Below are positions 8,048 to 16,284 of a stretch of DNA of 64,000 nt, piece after piece; position 1 is the first letter of the stretch; every line of letters begins with the position of its first letter. The notes beneath the pieces were generated by a model that was not told the DNA's origin, made no database searches, and worked only from the letters and a program-made list of their open reading frames with translations. The stretch spans positions 1-64,000 of the forward strand of contig QBLS01000014.1 in the NCBI GenBank assembly GCA_003249015.1, read 5' to 3'. The position numbers and the translations under genes are program-made. Origin of the DNA: Pseudanabaena sp. GTDB taxonomy: Bacteria; Cyanobacteriota; Cyanobacteriia; Pseudanabaenales; Pseudanabaenaceae.

Positions 8048-8178
8048 GCAGAAGTTGACGGTATGTTGCAGTTGGACAAAGATTTAACAAAAAATGTCAT
8101 CAGTCACAGATTGCAGGAGATTATCGTCATACGGCGATCGATGATGCAATTAATGCTTTCATTTAACATCGGGGTGAT

Positions 8179-8688
8179 TTATTTATGCCCAATCCATTTT
8201 GAGGCGATCGCTCCCACAACTGCGCCGACAAGGGGATTGCTTAAAAACTTTACCAATGCAGGTTGATCAGCTAAAACTTCATGAAAAATGTCAGGATGTG
8301 AATGATAAGTAAACCCTGCTAATTTGGCAACATCATCAGGTTTCATACGGCTAGGGTCATGGCTTGATAAACTCAATTGTTTTTCTAGATCGCGATTACC
8401 TAGTCCTCTCTTTTTAAGCTGACCAAATAGTTCTCTAGCTACATCGTCTCGCTGACTTGGCTGAATCCGCGCAATTGCTTGCTGCAATTCTGGTTCCATT
8501 TGTTCTGACGAAATGCGATCAGGCTGAAAAAAATCGCTAAATAAATTACGACGTTCTTCACGGGAAGACCTTTGAGCAAAATTGTCAAAATCCGCAAAAT
8601 TTTCCGACTCATCAGGTAGGGTTTCCTTATTCCCTCCCGCTAAATCTTTCATGACTTGACGCTTATATTCATCGCTAGTATTTGGCAT
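8179..8688 (-). CDS. Hypothetical protein with C-terminal membrane-like segment
   Basis: A 169-residue protein, hydrophilic and rich in charged residues and glutamine for 140 residues, ending in a glycine/alanine hydrophobic stretch (PLVGAVVGAIASKWIG). The middle (QPSQRDDVARELFGQLKKRG) is predicted helical. I do not recognise a named domain. It begins a run of minus-strand stress-type genes reaching to 15.9 kb. An opposing frame at 8063-8266 is a shadow. Confidence 0.68.
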   Translation of the reverse strand: MPNTSDEYKRQVMKDLAGGNKETLPDESENFADFDNFAQRSSREERRNLFSDFFQPDRISSEQMEPELQQAIARIQPSQRDDVARELFGQLKKRGLGNRDLEKQLSLSSHDPSRMKPDDVAKLAGFTYHSHPDIFHEVLADQPALVKFLSNPLVGAVVGAIASKWIGHK

Positions 8689-8724
8689 AGCTATTTAGAA
8701 CTCCATTAAAAATAAAAAATTATG

Positions 8725-8794
8725 CGTCCAAGGCGGCACTAAGTAACGCCTTGGACGACTCTTAAAATTAAGAAATGGCTAGCCATTTCTTAAT
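8725..8794. terminator. Two adjacent hairpins between minus-strand genes
   Basis: First CGTCCAAGGCG (8725-8735) pairs with 8747-8757. Then a perfect 28-base palindrome with centre GGCTAGCC lies at 8767-8794. They lie just after the stop codon of the gene at 8801-9091 and probably end its transcript. Confidence 0.65.
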
Positions 8795-8800
8795 TTGATA

Positions 8801-9091
8801 TTAAGTAGTTCCAGCCTGATCCCAAGCATCCCGAACTGCATCTTTGACTTTATCCCAAGCCATGCCTGTACCACTCTTTTGGGCTAAGAGAGCTTCATAA
8901 TCTCGTTTGAGTTCGGGTTCTGCTTCATCAAAGCTTTTGCCAAAATAGCGATCGCAACCTTCATGTCCTATCTGATAGGCTAACTGATAGCCTTCATAGG
9001 TAGCTCCTTTCTCAATATAGTGACGAGAATTGTAATTCTGTCGCCAGTAATTATCATCGAAGTTGGCAATGGTGAGGGTTTGATTACTCAT
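8801..9091 (-). CDS. Small stress-type protein, paralogue of the C-terminus of 14249-14761
   Basis: A 96-residue soluble protein rich in aromatic residues: NYWRQNYNSRHYI, YEGYQLAYQIGHEGCDRYFG, then LKRDYEAL and WDKVKDAVRDAW. The same pattern forms the C-terminal half of the protein at 14249. That pattern is W/Y-rich start, YxxYQxAYxxGxEGxxRY, F/Y-x-E, L-x-RDY and W-x-xx-K-x-A-V-x-D-A-W-D. The two are paralogues of a family known from cyanobacteria and other stress-hardy bacteria, of unknown biochemical role. Confidence 0.75.
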   Translation of the reverse strand: MSNQTLTIANFDDNYWRQNYNSRHYIEKGATYEGYQLAYQIGHEGCDRYFGKSFDEAEPELKRDYEALLAQKSGTGMAWDKVKDAVRDAWDQAGTT

Positions 9092-9128
9092 GGTTATCTC
9101 AATAAAAATATAGATGGATCATGAAAGA

Positions 9129-9560
9129 TTAACTGGCTTGCTGATAATCAATTAGTTTCGATTGATAGTCATAGCGAGCTGTTAAAATCAATTTTTTGTC
9201 AGGAGCATAAATCAAAACGGTTAAATCTTGATTTGGGAAGGTATTCCGAAAGCCTTGGGTTAGTGATTGAGTTAAGGACTTTACATCTGTGGGTAGAACT
9301 TGCGGTGAAACTACTACCCCTAATTTATTACCGTCGCGCACATAGGCATCCTTAATTAGCCCTTTACTAGTCTGCATCACCCAATTGCCAAAATCCTGCC
9401 CTACGGCTGAATTACCTCGCACTATCTGGCTGTAATCTGAACTCTGGTTGAGCTTTACTGGACTAGAAGATTGAGGAGATCCACAAGCAGTTGTGAAAGT
9501 CAAAACCAACATTAGCGCGATCGCTACTATTGCGGTTCGAGCATGGCGAAAAATATTCAT
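9129..9560 (-). CDS. Putative lipoprotein
   Basis: A 143-residue exported protein. The N-terminus has a positive start, a hydrophobic core (TAIVAIALMLVLTF) and a lipobox ending TTAC, with Cys26 as the lipidation site. The mature part has two strand-rich halves (GDFG.., LTVLIYAPDKKLILTARYDY) and no recognised domain. It is in the stress island and likely anchored in the inner membrane or thylakoid. Role unknown. Confidence 0.75.
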   Translation of the reverse strand: MNIFRHARTAIVAIALMLVLTFTTACGSPQSSSPVKLNQSSDYSQIVRGNSAVGQDFGNWVMQTSKGLIKDAYVRDGNKLGVVVSPQVLPTDVKSLTQSLTQGFRNTFPNQDLTVLIYAPDKKLILTARYDYQSKLIDYQQAS

Positions 9561-9626
9561 CTTGTTATCTATTAGTTTTCCATAATCGTAATTAGGATGG
9601 GCAGTACAGCCCCTTTATCTTCTCAA

Positions 9627-9986
9627 TTACCTGCTGCTAGTTCCTTTTTCAGCAAAGTATTTGTTCAGGAAAGTACTACAAAAAGATAGAACGATAGGAG
9701 CTAGGATGAAAGCCAAGAGACCATTCATTGTAAATCCTGGAACGATAATTGATGCTATCCACAGCAATAGTCCATTTAGGATAAATGAAAACAATCCTAG
9801 GGTAATAAAAGTAAGGGGGAGAGACAAAACTTGCAGAACTGGTCTAATGAAGGCATTAACCAAACCAATAACGATCGCTGCCAGTAATGCCGAAGGAAAG
9901 TTCGCAATGTCTACACCAGGGACAATTAGATCAACAATGAGAAGCCCTAAAGCAGTTGCTAATATAGTCAGAAAGTATCCAATCAT
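9627..9986 (-). CDS. Phage-holin-4 family (YvlD-type) membrane protein
   Basis: A 119-residue integral membrane protein of the PF04020 type, found widely in bacteria including non-phage contexts such as YvlD. Four hydrophobic segments are visible, starting with MIGYFLTILATALGLLIVDL and including the family hallmark LVNAFIRPVLQVLSLPLTFI. Despite the family name there is no phage gene nearby. In this island it belongs with other small envelope stress proteins. Confidence 0.85.
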   Translation of the reverse strand: MIGYFLTILATALGLLIVDLIVPGVDIANFPSALLAAIVIGLVNAFIRPVLQVLSLPLTFITLGLFSFILNGLLLWIASIIVPGFTMNGLLAFILAPIVLSFCSTFLNKYFAEKGTSSR

Positions 9987-10044
9987 GTTTTTTACCTAGA
10001 GTAATAGTAATTTGGTAGTTAGGAGAAAGAGAAATTGAGCAAAT

Positions 10045-10212
10045 CTAATTACTTGATTGCTCGCCTTGTTTAGAGATCGCCCAAACAGCGTGAATTATTC
10101 CAGGAACCCACCCTAATACAGTTAGTCCAATATTGATTAGTAGAGTAGTGCTGAAGCCATAAGCCAGAAAAACGCCTAGGGGTGGGAGAAGAATGCCTAA
10201 AATTAGTTTCAT
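10045..10212 (-). CDS. Pmp3/YqaE family small membrane protein
   Basis: A 55-residue proteolipid with two hydrophobic helices: MKLILGILLPPLGVFLAYG and LLINIGLTVLGWVPGIIHAV. The LLPPLGVFL and WVPGIIHAVW signatures define the Pmp3/UPF0057 family, induced by salt, cold and low temperature in plants and microbes. The ATG at 10212 is preferred to one 19 codons upstream, because family members begin right at this helix. Confidence 0.9.
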   Translation of the reverse strand: MKLILGILLPPLGVFLAYGFSTTLLINIGLTVLGWVPGIIHAVWAISKQGEQSSN

Positions 10213-10323
10213 GTTGATTGCTCTTGAATTGACTGTTTTTTGGGAATATGGTGCGGTCAGAGCCTGCACTACATTCCCCGATACGAAATAAACTGTATAT
10301 TTTGAAAATTAGTGCTTTGAAAA

Positions 10324-11223
10324 TTAGCGCTTAGAGACGGAATCTTTGCTTTTCCAAATTTCTTTTAAGCCCTGCTTGATCTGTTCCTCTTTACGAGCAA
10401 CTACAGAACCAAATTCACCCGCATTGGTCTCAATTTCAGCCTGTTTCTGTTGTAAAGGAATAACTCCACTGGCTTCTGCTTCGACTTTTTTCTGGTTATA
10501 CCATGTTTTTGCTTTTTCCCATTGCAGCTTAATTTCTTGATAGCTATCGCCATACCGATCCGCTAATTTCCGATCTAGATTTGTCATTTGGGACTTGAGG
10601 TTGACGTACTGCTCCTGCAAAATTCCTACTTCTTGACGTTCTTGATAGGTATTGACCGCCAGACTAATTTCTTCAGGATTAGCATCTGGCAATTCTACCG
10701 CCTTGATATCCATCATGATGGCGCTAGCTTCGCGATCTAACTCTTCCTGCTGTTGATCCAATTGAGTTTGAATCGCCAATAGTCTCACTCGCCGCTCCGC
10801 GATCGCCTGTTGACGCTCATAGGTACTTCCTGCGATCGCGCCTTCGATAGAAGCAGTGATATTTTCTGTCTTTTCCTTGCCACCTCCCTTAAAATCAGCA
10901 ATTACTGTAGAGACCGCATCTTTGACAATTAAGCCAATTTCACCTGAGCCTTCTTTTAGCTCGGCAATAGTCTGGGCAACTGCATTTTTGACAATTTCGC
11001 GAATATGTTCAGATCGAATATTGCCTTGGCTCTTCGCCTTTTCAAGATTAGTTTTAATCTTCTCTTTAACCAGATTAGACATAGTTAATATTTCCAATTT
11101 ATAGGCGGTATTGATACTTTTTCTGATCTCAGTTTGAGCAGCGGTAGAAGAAATAGATGAGGCTAAAACTATACTCAAACTTAAAATGGTTGCTTTTAGA
11201 GGTCTAGATAAAGGAAAGAACAT
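10324..11223 (-). CDS. Secreted coiled-coil protein
   Basis: A 299-residue protein with a signal peptide (hydrophobic core TILSLSIVLASSISS, probable cleavage after TAAQ). After it come a lysine/glutamate-rich helical region and long coiled coils: RRVRLLAIQTQLDQQQEELD and LKSQMTNLDRKLADRYGD. No catalytic domain is visible. It could be a periplasmic structural or LEA-like protective protein. Its ATG lies only 14 bases after the stop of the ferritin-like gene 11237-12118, so the two are probably co-transcribed. Confidence 0.72.
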   Translation of the reverse strand: MFFPLSRPLKATILSLSIVLASSISSTAAQTEIRKSINTAYKLEILTMSNLVKEKIKTNLEKAKSQGNIRSEHIREIVKNAVAQTIAELKEGSGEIGLIVKDAVSTVIADFKGGGKEKTENITASIEGAIAGSTYERQQAIAERRVRLLAIQTQLDQQQEELDREASAIMMDIKAVELPDANPEEISLAVNTYQERQEVGILQEQYVNLKSQMTNLDRKLADRYGDSYQEIKLQWEKAKTWYNQKKVEAEASGVIPLQQKQAEIETNAGEFGSVVARKEEQIKQGLKEIWKSKDSVSKR

Positions 11224-11236
11224 ACTAACGACTTCC

Positions 11237-12118
11237 TTACCATAATCCTCTTACTGGAGCTGATGGTTCACTTGGTGTTGATGGATTTGGTTCTTCAACA
11301 GGTTGAGTATTAGAAGGTGGAGTTGCAGTTAAGATTGGTGTAACTAGGGCAAGTACTTCATCTCTAGTTGCGTAGCCATCAAAAGCGTCAAGATTAAAGG
11401 GAATCGGAGAGTCTTCTCGATTCTCGTTGTAAATAACTTCTTTATTGCTAGCATTGTTAGATATCCAAGGACGTACATCCTCATCTAGCAAAGTCTCCCG
11501 TAAGAATCTTATACCCGCAGCATGGCGAGCTTCGACACTATGAATTGCTAAAGCCGCCGCTAAAATTGGTTTGCCAGCTTCACCTGCAGCAAGTAAGTTC
11601 TGTACTTGCCCTTTGTATGCAGCTACGCCCAAATCTTCTACATATTGTCCTGCCAATAGAAAATCTCTAGGATTGGCAAAAGGATCACGACCTAGAATAG
11701 CGCTATAGTTAGGATTTTCAGGAATGACAACTTCTTCAGGATTGCCTCCAATTGAACGTAGAGCTGCGGACAGATCAGTTACATGTCTATTTTCATCTTC
11801 ACCGTAGGAGGCGATCGCATCTTTAGCGATTTGAGGTGCAGATGTTAATCCTCCATTCACAGCAGCAAGAGCCGCGCGTTGATAAAAGTCAGCCTCAAGC
11901 TTCTCTAAAGTAAGTGCATATTCAGCGACTTGTCGCGGGGCTAAAACTGTACCCTGAGCGTAGACTGATGGGGTTGGGCTAAAAAACAAAAATCCACATA
12001 GAAAAGTAATAAAAGCAAAGCAAAGTCCTAGAGGACGTAATGCTGTGCTGGCAGAGTGTTCAAGAATATCGGCAATCATCTTAAATTGCATTCTCAAAGC
12101 AAGGGAATAGTTAATCAT
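11237..12118 (-). CDS. Ferritin-like domain protein, exported
   Basis: A 293-residue member of the Ferritin_2 (PF13668) type. It has an N-terminal hydrophobic segment (LCFAFITFLCGFLFF) with cleavage likely after VYAQ, then a four-helix domain with paired acid/histidine motifs: LTLEKLEADFYQ, DENRHVTDL, YVEDLGVAAYKG and SVEARHAAGIR. The tail is proline-rich. The ATG at 12118 has an AAGGA box ten bases upstream, unlike the ATG at 12139. It is adjacent to a second ferritin-like gene at 12170. Both are likely extracytoplasmic iron or oxidative-stress proteins; metal binding is inferred. Confidence 0.82.
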   Translation of the reverse strand: MINYSLALRMQFKMIADILEHSASTALRPLGLCFAFITFLCGFLFFSPTPSVYAQGTVLAPRQVAEYALTLEKLEADFYQRAALAAVNGGLTSAPQIAKDAIASYGEDENRHVTDLSAALRSIGGNPEEVVIPENPNYSAILGRDPFANPRDFLLAGQYVEDLGVAAYKGQVQNLLAAGEAGKPILAAALAIHSVEARHAAGIRFLRETLLDEDVRPWISNNASNKEVIYNENREDSPIPFNLDAFDGYATRDEVLALVTPILTATPPSNTQPVEEPNPSTPSEPSAPVRGLW

Positions 12119-12169
12119 ATTGGCTGTATCCTTCTGCATGAATGTATTCGCAAGTTGGGTGGATTATCT

Positions 12170-12895
12170 CTAGCTAACGAGAGAGCCGCCAATGGGATTG
12201 TTGATTATATTGAGTGAACTCACGATCGCTACAATTTGTTTAGCCGTATACAACTCATCGTAAGCCTTACCCTTTACGGGATTAAGGATTGTGTTTAGGT
12301 TGGCATCATTAATAAGGCGATCGCTATCAGGTTCTGTCACTGGTCTGTTCATTAGTGCCCTTACTCCTGCGGCGTGGCGAGCTTCGACGGAAACAATTGA
12401 ACTAGCCGCAAGGAGAAATGTGGGATTAGTTATGCTCGTACCTGCACCGTTATAGGCATGAACTCCCAAATCTTCTAGCGTAATGGCGGTATTCAAGATG
12501 CGATCGCGGTTAGAGAGAATGTCATTGATGCTAGAGGAATTAAAACTTAAATCTTCTGTTGTAAATAGAGCTTGGCTAGCTAAAACACTACGCAGGAATT
12601 TCACATGGGAAGCTTCTTGAGCGCCTAAATACTTCATATATTCAAGTTCTCGACTATTTGTAACCTTGCCTGAACTGACTACGGCTGCATAAAAAGCAGC
12701 TTCGAGTTCTTCTAATAACAAAGCAAAATTAAGAATGCCAAGGTCATTAGCATTAAAGGTGAGCATCTTGCCACGACTGCTTGACTGGGCATAGATTGCT
12801 TGAGGCATCGCGCCAATTGCTATACCACCAATGCCATAAATCCCCCATTTGATCAGGGAACGTCGAGAGGTAGAAGGCATCTTCTCTTTAATCAT
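12170..12895 (-). CDS. Ferritin-like domain protein with Tat signal
   Basis: A 241-residue Ferritin_2-type protein. The N-terminus has a twin-arginine motif (TSRRSLIKWG) and a hydrophobic core, with cleavage probably after IYAQ, so it is exported folded, perhaps with metal loaded. The helical core has LLEELEAAFYA, AQEASHVKFLR, LEDLGVHAYNG and SVEARHAAGVR. The start at 12895 is preceded by GGAGAG. It is paralogous to the next gene (11237-12118) and probably in one operon with it and the coiled-coil protein. Confidence 0.87.
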   Translation of the reverse strand: MIKEKMPSTSRRSLIKWGIYGIGGIAIGAMPQAIYAQSSSRGKMLTFNANDLGILNFALLLEELEAAFYAAVVSSGKVTNSRELEYMKYLGAQEASHVKFLRSVLASQALFTTEDLSFNSSSINDILSNRDRILNTAITLEDLGVHAYNGAGTSITNPTFLLAASSIVSVEARHAAGVRALMNRPVTEPDSDRLINDANLNTILNPVKGKAYDELYTAKQIVAIVSSLNIINNPIGGSLVS

Positions 12896-12947
12896 GGTTA
12901 ATCTCTCCTAAATAGTGTCGGATATAATCGCAGTAGTTGAATCCAAA

Positions 12948-12980
12948 GCCTAGGGAGTAAACACAGTTTACTCCCTAGGC
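12948..12980. terminator. Perfect 15-bp hairpin
   Basis: GCCTAGGGAGTAAAC, loop ACA and the reverse complement. It sits between the hemerythrin-type gene stop (13032) and the start of the Tat-exported ferritin-like gene, so it probably ends the hemerythrin transcript. Confidence 0.7.
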
Positions 12981-13031
12981 TGTTTAGGACTTGCACTCAA
13001 ACCTGATGAGGTGGCGCAAGTCCTAGAGCCT

Positions 13032-14069
13032 CTATTGAGAAGCTAATACTAGTCGCTGATCTTGAATCTGACTCTTAGCAGTTTTAAAATCCGTGGCGAG
13101 TTGCTTCTGTTGGTCGTCGCCAAAACTACTCCGAATACGAGGAAACATTTCATTCTCCTCTTCTTGCACATGTTCGTTTACAGCCTTCGCTAGAAGCTCT
13201 ACCGCAGCTTTAAACGCCACTGTGTCGTCAGAGTTCATCGCTTTGATCTGTTCAAGCATTTGCTTCATTTGTGCTTGTTCGTCATACAACTTCTGAACGT
13301 CATTGTAGTAAGGGTGTACAACTGGATAGATAACTTGCTCCTCAGCATCAGAGTGAGCGGTCAAGTCTTGGTAGACTTGACCAAAATACTCCTCTAGCTC
13401 TTGAGGATCATCGGTAGCTTTAATCTGAGAGAACAGAGAATATACCTTGACGTGATCGAGATGAATCAGATCACAGATATTAATCTCATGATCGTTGCGA
13501 CTGATGATGCTACCAGCAATACCACTCAGAGCCGCGATTGAATCCTGTACCCTTGACCACAGTCCACTATCAGAGGGCTTACCAGTTAGCTCCAACGTAC
13601 TGAGGGATTCCATGATTCCTTTGAGTTGCTCCTCATGTCCACGATTTTCAAAGTTAACCGTATTCAGAGGGGCGATCGCTACAGCAATATCTGCACCAAC
13701 TACTTGCCCCGCCTTGTGAACAAGAACTCCTGCCATTGCTTGAGTATGTTTGAGAATCTCATGCTTGGCGACCTTTTCAAACAAAGTAATTTCTGAGTCT
13801 TGCATCATCTTGCCAAGATCTTCAAATTCCTTCTGCATCGATGGATTTGGCTCAGCTTTAATTCCATACTGAACAATCACTGTGTCGATGATACCCAAAT
13901 TCTTCTGATCGTCTCTGAGAAATCCTTCTAAGCGGTTAGTGATTTCTCGATCTGGACAAGCTGCGATCAAACTTTTCTCATTGGCAATCAGCAAATTTTG
14001 AGTTGCCTTCATGTCTGCCAATTTGACCGCGATCGCAGTGCGTTTGTTATCTTCAAGTGTTACTGACAT
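13032..14069 (-). CDS. Hemerythrin-domain protein with N-terminal helical domain
   Basis: A 345-residue cytoplasmic protein. Residues 1-190 form a helical domain of unknown specificity (MSVTLEDNKRTAIAV onward, with HEILKHTQAMAG). Residues 200-325 form a hemerythrin-type four-helix bundle with the ligand pattern LIHLDHVKVY, then HSDAEEQVIYP and NEHVQEEENEMFPR, which would hold a di-iron site. Such proteins sense or store oxygen, or manage iron and nitric oxide. It has its own upstream region carrying the shared island motif at 14120-14167. Confidence 0.85.
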   Translation of the reverse strand: MSVTLEDNKRTAIAVKLADMKATQNLLIANEKSLIAACPDREITNRLEGFLRDDQKNLGIIDTVIVQYGIKAEPNPSMQKEFEDLGKMMQDSEITLFEKVAKHEILKHTQAMAGVLVHKAGQVVGADIAVAIAPLNTVNFENRGHEEQLKGIMESLSTLELTGKPSDSGLWSRVQDSIAALSGIAGSIISRNDHEINICDLIHLDHVKVYSLFSQIKATDDPQELEEYFGQVYQDLTAHSDAEEQVIYPVVHPYYNDVQKLYDEQAQMKQMLEQIKAMNSDDTVAFKAAVELLAKAVNEHVQEEENEMFPRIRSSFGDDQQKQLATDFKTAKSQIQDQRLVLASQ

Positions 14070-14119
14070 TGACGTTAATCCTTATGTATAGTTAAGAGAC
14101 AATTACTTCTCTCTATAGA

Positions 14120-14167
14120 AATCATGACGTTGGAATATCCAACTACTTGAGTGACTTGATGAACTTG
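14120..14167 (-). promoter_or_regulatory. Shared island motif, copy 1
   Basis: Read on the minus strand: TCATCAAGTCACTCAAGTAG followed by TTGGATATTCCAACGTCATG. It lies about 50-100 bases upstream of the hemerythrin-type start. It aligns with the motif upstream of the genes at 15281, 17834, 19147 and 23117. Confidence 0.55.
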
Positions 14168-14248
14168 CTTTGCTATGAAATAAAGCGTAATAGAACTCAT
14201 GATTACTAGACTTTATTTCTAGTTTGCAAAGCTGTTCCCAAGAGAGTT

Positions 14249-14761
14249 TTATCGATTAAAGCCTCTAGCAGCTCGATCCCAAGCATCTTTCACTGCATAT
14301 TTAGCCTGTTCCCAAGGTAAACTTCCAGTCTGATTGGCTTGATAATCACGCTGCAAATCTGTTTCAACTTCACCGTAAGTTCGACCACTATGACCATAGC
14401 GATCGTAACCTTCATAGCCAGTGCGATAGGCTGGTTGATAATCTTCGTAGGTTTTGTCTGAATCAGCATAGGTGCTAGAAGTATAGGTCTCCTGCCAATT
14501 GGTTTCTTCAAAAGTAGGATTAACTTGCTCAGCTACATCCTTACCAGCTAAACCGCCAACGACTGAGCCAATGACAGCCCCAACTACAGCCCCAACTGGC
14601 CCGCCAACTGCGCCACCGATGACTGTGGCTACAGTACCAGCTCCTGCAGCTCCCACGCCTGTTCCCAAAGGATGCGATCCCACTTCTCCAGAAATTGGAT
14701 CGAGGTTAGCATCACTTTGATCTGAAGGGTTTACGTCTCTATTTACATTTCTATTGGTCAT
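14249..14761 (-). CDS. Glycine-zipper protein with aromatic-rich C-terminal domain
   Basis: A 170-residue protein. Residues 30-75 form a glycine/alanine-zipper membrane-inserting stretch (VATVIGGAVGGPVGAVVGAV). Residues 85-168 form a soluble aromatic-rich domain (WQETYTSSTYAD, YQPAYRTGYEGYDRY, LQRDYQ, WEQAKYAVKDAWDRA), paralogous to the whole protein at 8801-9091. The family occurs in cyanobacterial stress regions. A probable RBS, AAAGGACAAG, precedes the ATG. Confidence 0.75.
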   Translation of the reverse strand: MTNRNVNRDVNPSDQSDANLDPISGEVGSHPLGTGVGAAGAGTVATVIGGAVGGPVGAVVGAVIGSVVGGLAGKDVAEQVNPTFEETNWQETYTSSTYADSDKTYEDYQPAYRTGYEGYDRYGHSGRTYGEVETDLQRDYQANQTGSLPWEQAKYAVKDAWDRAARGFNR

Positions 14762-14795
14762 TTTTTCTTGTCCTTTAAATAATTTGTTTGAGTTT

Positions 14796-14838
14796 GAAGC
14801 AGTGGAGTGTCATACGGAGCGAGATACTTCACTGCTTC
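14796..14838. terminator. Hairpin between glsB-like and glycine-zipper genes
   Basis: GAAGCAGTGGAGTGT pairs with ATACTTCACTGCTTC with one or two mismatches. It follows the stop of the GlsB-like gene at 14849 on the minus strand. Confidence 0.55.
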
Positions 14839-14848
14839 TGAATAGCTT

Positions 14849-15094
14849 CTAAGCAGCTCTAACTAGACGAATTGCATATAATAAAACCACTGCACCAATG
14901 GTTGCCACGATCAAGCTACCGAGCAAGCCGCCCCCCGTGGAGACTCCAAAGGTGTTAAATAGGAAACCCCCTAACAATGCCCCGACAATACCAACAATAA
15001 TATCGCCCAGCACACCGAAGCCACCACCTCGAACTATCTGACCAGCCAAGGCTCCTGCCACTAGTCCGATCAAAATAAACCAAATAAATTCCAT
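14849..15094 (-). CDS. GlsB/YeaQ/YmgE family stress membrane protein
   Basis: An 81-residue membrane protein, often labelled transglycosylase-associated. It has three hydrophobic segments with glycine-rich turns: FIWFILIGLVAGALAGQIV, GDIIVGIVGALLGGFLF and SLIVATIGAVVLLYAIRLV. The family is induced by general stress in many bacteria. The ATG at 15094 has GGAGAAAATCTC upstream and is preferred to one nine codons earlier. Confidence 0.9.
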   Translation of the reverse strand: MEFIWFILIGLVAGALAGQIVRGGGFGVLGDIIVGIVGALLGGFLFNTFGVSTGGGLLGSLIVATIGAVVLLYAIRLVRAA

Positions 15095-15240
15095 GAGATT
15101 TTCTCCGTTTATCCATTTCAAGTATTTACGAATGAGAGAATAGGCTAATTTTCAAGTCACCTATTTTTTTGAATTTATGCCAATCCCCTAAAACGTGACG
15201 ATACTCTAGGGAATTAAAAAGTAATCTCAGTCGTTGTTTT

Positions 15241-15277
15241 CAATTCCCAAAAATAGCAATGCTATTTTTGGGAATTG
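15241..15277. terminator. Perfect 17-bp hairpin after LEA-like gene
   Basis: CAATTCCCAAAAATAGC, loop AAT and the reverse complement, four bases beyond the stop codon of the gene at 15281 on the minus strand. Confidence 0.75.
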
Positions 15278-15280
15278 GAA

Positions 15281-15853
15281 TTACTGACCCAAGAAGTTTT
15301 TGACAGAATCAATTACACTTTCAACCTTGTTCTCGGCTTTGTCAGGTAAATCTTTGGTGTTTTCCTTAACTTCAGCAGCGCGATCGCCTACCATCTCCCT
15401 AGTCTTCTCTACTCCTTCACCAAGTTTGCCTTTAGCATCCTTAGCCATATCCTTAGCTTTACCAATATTTTCCTTGGTACCTTCTTTCACGTTTTTAGCT
15501 AAATCCTTAGCTCGCTTTTCCGTTTCCTTAGCAAAGTCTTTAGAGGTGTCTGCGAGTTTGTCAATCACTTTGTCAGTTCTTCCATCACGAAGATCACGAC
15601 CGATTTCCTTGGTAATTCCAGCGGCTTTATCGATCGCCATGTCTGTCTTGACACCTTGCGTCATTTTGTTCACTTCACTGCCAATGCTTGCCAAGGGAGA
15701 TGCGATCGCCCCAGAGCTAAAAAAGGTAACTTGTAGCATCAAAACTAATGCGAAACCAAAAGTGAAAATAAATCCTTTCCTGATGCCACTTAGTATTGCA
15801 GTGACTGAAGTACTTAAATAACTAGAATTGCCATTGCTTGAGGTGTGAGTCAT
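15281..15853 (-). CDS. Exported LEA-like helical protein
   Basis: A 190-residue protein with a hydrophobic N-terminal segment (FIFTFGFALVLMLQVTFF) that anchors or exports it. A long lysine/aspartate/glutamate-rich amphipathic region follows (DLAKNVKEGTKENIGKAKDM, then AKGKLGEGVEKTREMVGDRA), of the kind seen in LEA group 3 proteins that protect membranes and proteins during drying. The ATG at 15853 is preferred to one 27 codons upstream, because the upstream DNA carries the shared island motif. A similar but shorter protein is encoded at 17834. Confidence 0.75.
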   Translation of the reverse strand: MTHTSSNGNSSYLSTSVTAILSGIRKGFIFTFGFALVLMLQVTFFSSGAIASPLASIGSEVNKMTQGVKTDMAIDKAAGITKEIGRDLRDGRTDKVIDKLADTSKDFAKETEKRAKDLAKNVKEGTKENIGKAKDMAKDAKGKLGEGVEKTREMVGDRAAEVKENTKDLPDKAENKVESVIDSVKNFLGQ

Positions 15854-16284
15854 CAATTTACCTAGGTTTTTTGTATAGTTTCGTGATTCAAAACCCAACT
15901 TAACACCCGATTGTTTGATCTCATGTTTGAGCAATGTATGAGTTGAGTGAATTGCCCCATAAACAAATAAATCTTGACAATAAATTGTTTTGTAACACTA
16001 ATAGAAATATATACTATTCACTTTTTTTATGGTGATATTTGTATTGTTTATAGCGAATAAACATCCAAGCAATAAATAACTATACCTATTGCTGTTATTG
16101 CTTTGTGGTTCTAATACGCTAATTAAAGTTTATATTGTTTTAGCAAATAATTCTTGCGAGAAATAAGGCTATTTGTACGTTATTTCATGCAATTCATGCA
16201 AATATTGATTTGGGGTTATACATGATTTCCAACATCACAGTGTAAGACTAATTGTCATTCAGGAAATCAATGGAATAAAAAGAC
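15854..16284. other. AT-rich divergent promoter region
   Basis: 431 bases between the divergent LEA-like (minus) and YflT-domain (plus) genes. No coding frame is convincing. It contains a copy of the shared island motif (15911-15952, minus strand) and a TTGACA at about 15975. The rest is AT-rich with no repeats seen. Confidence 0.6.
15911..15952 (-). promoter_or_regulatory. Shared island motif, copy 2
   Basis: On the minus strand: CACTCAACTCATACATTGCT, then CAAACATGAGATCAAACAAT. It lies about 60-100 bases upstream of the LEA-like start at 15853. It shares TCAACTCAT and AAACAT with the copies at 17739 and 23035. Confidence 0.5.

Noticed and set aside
8063-8266. 67-residue plus-strand frame after the second LysR gene
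   Set aside because: It overlaps the end of the better-supported minus-strand gene at 8179-8688 and has no family features.
9627-9986. Prophage indicated by the holin-type gene
   Set aside because: The holin-4 family is common outside phages and no other phage gene is present.
9661-9999. 112-residue plus-strand frame
   Set aside because: Antisense shadow of the holin-4 family gene at 9627-9986.
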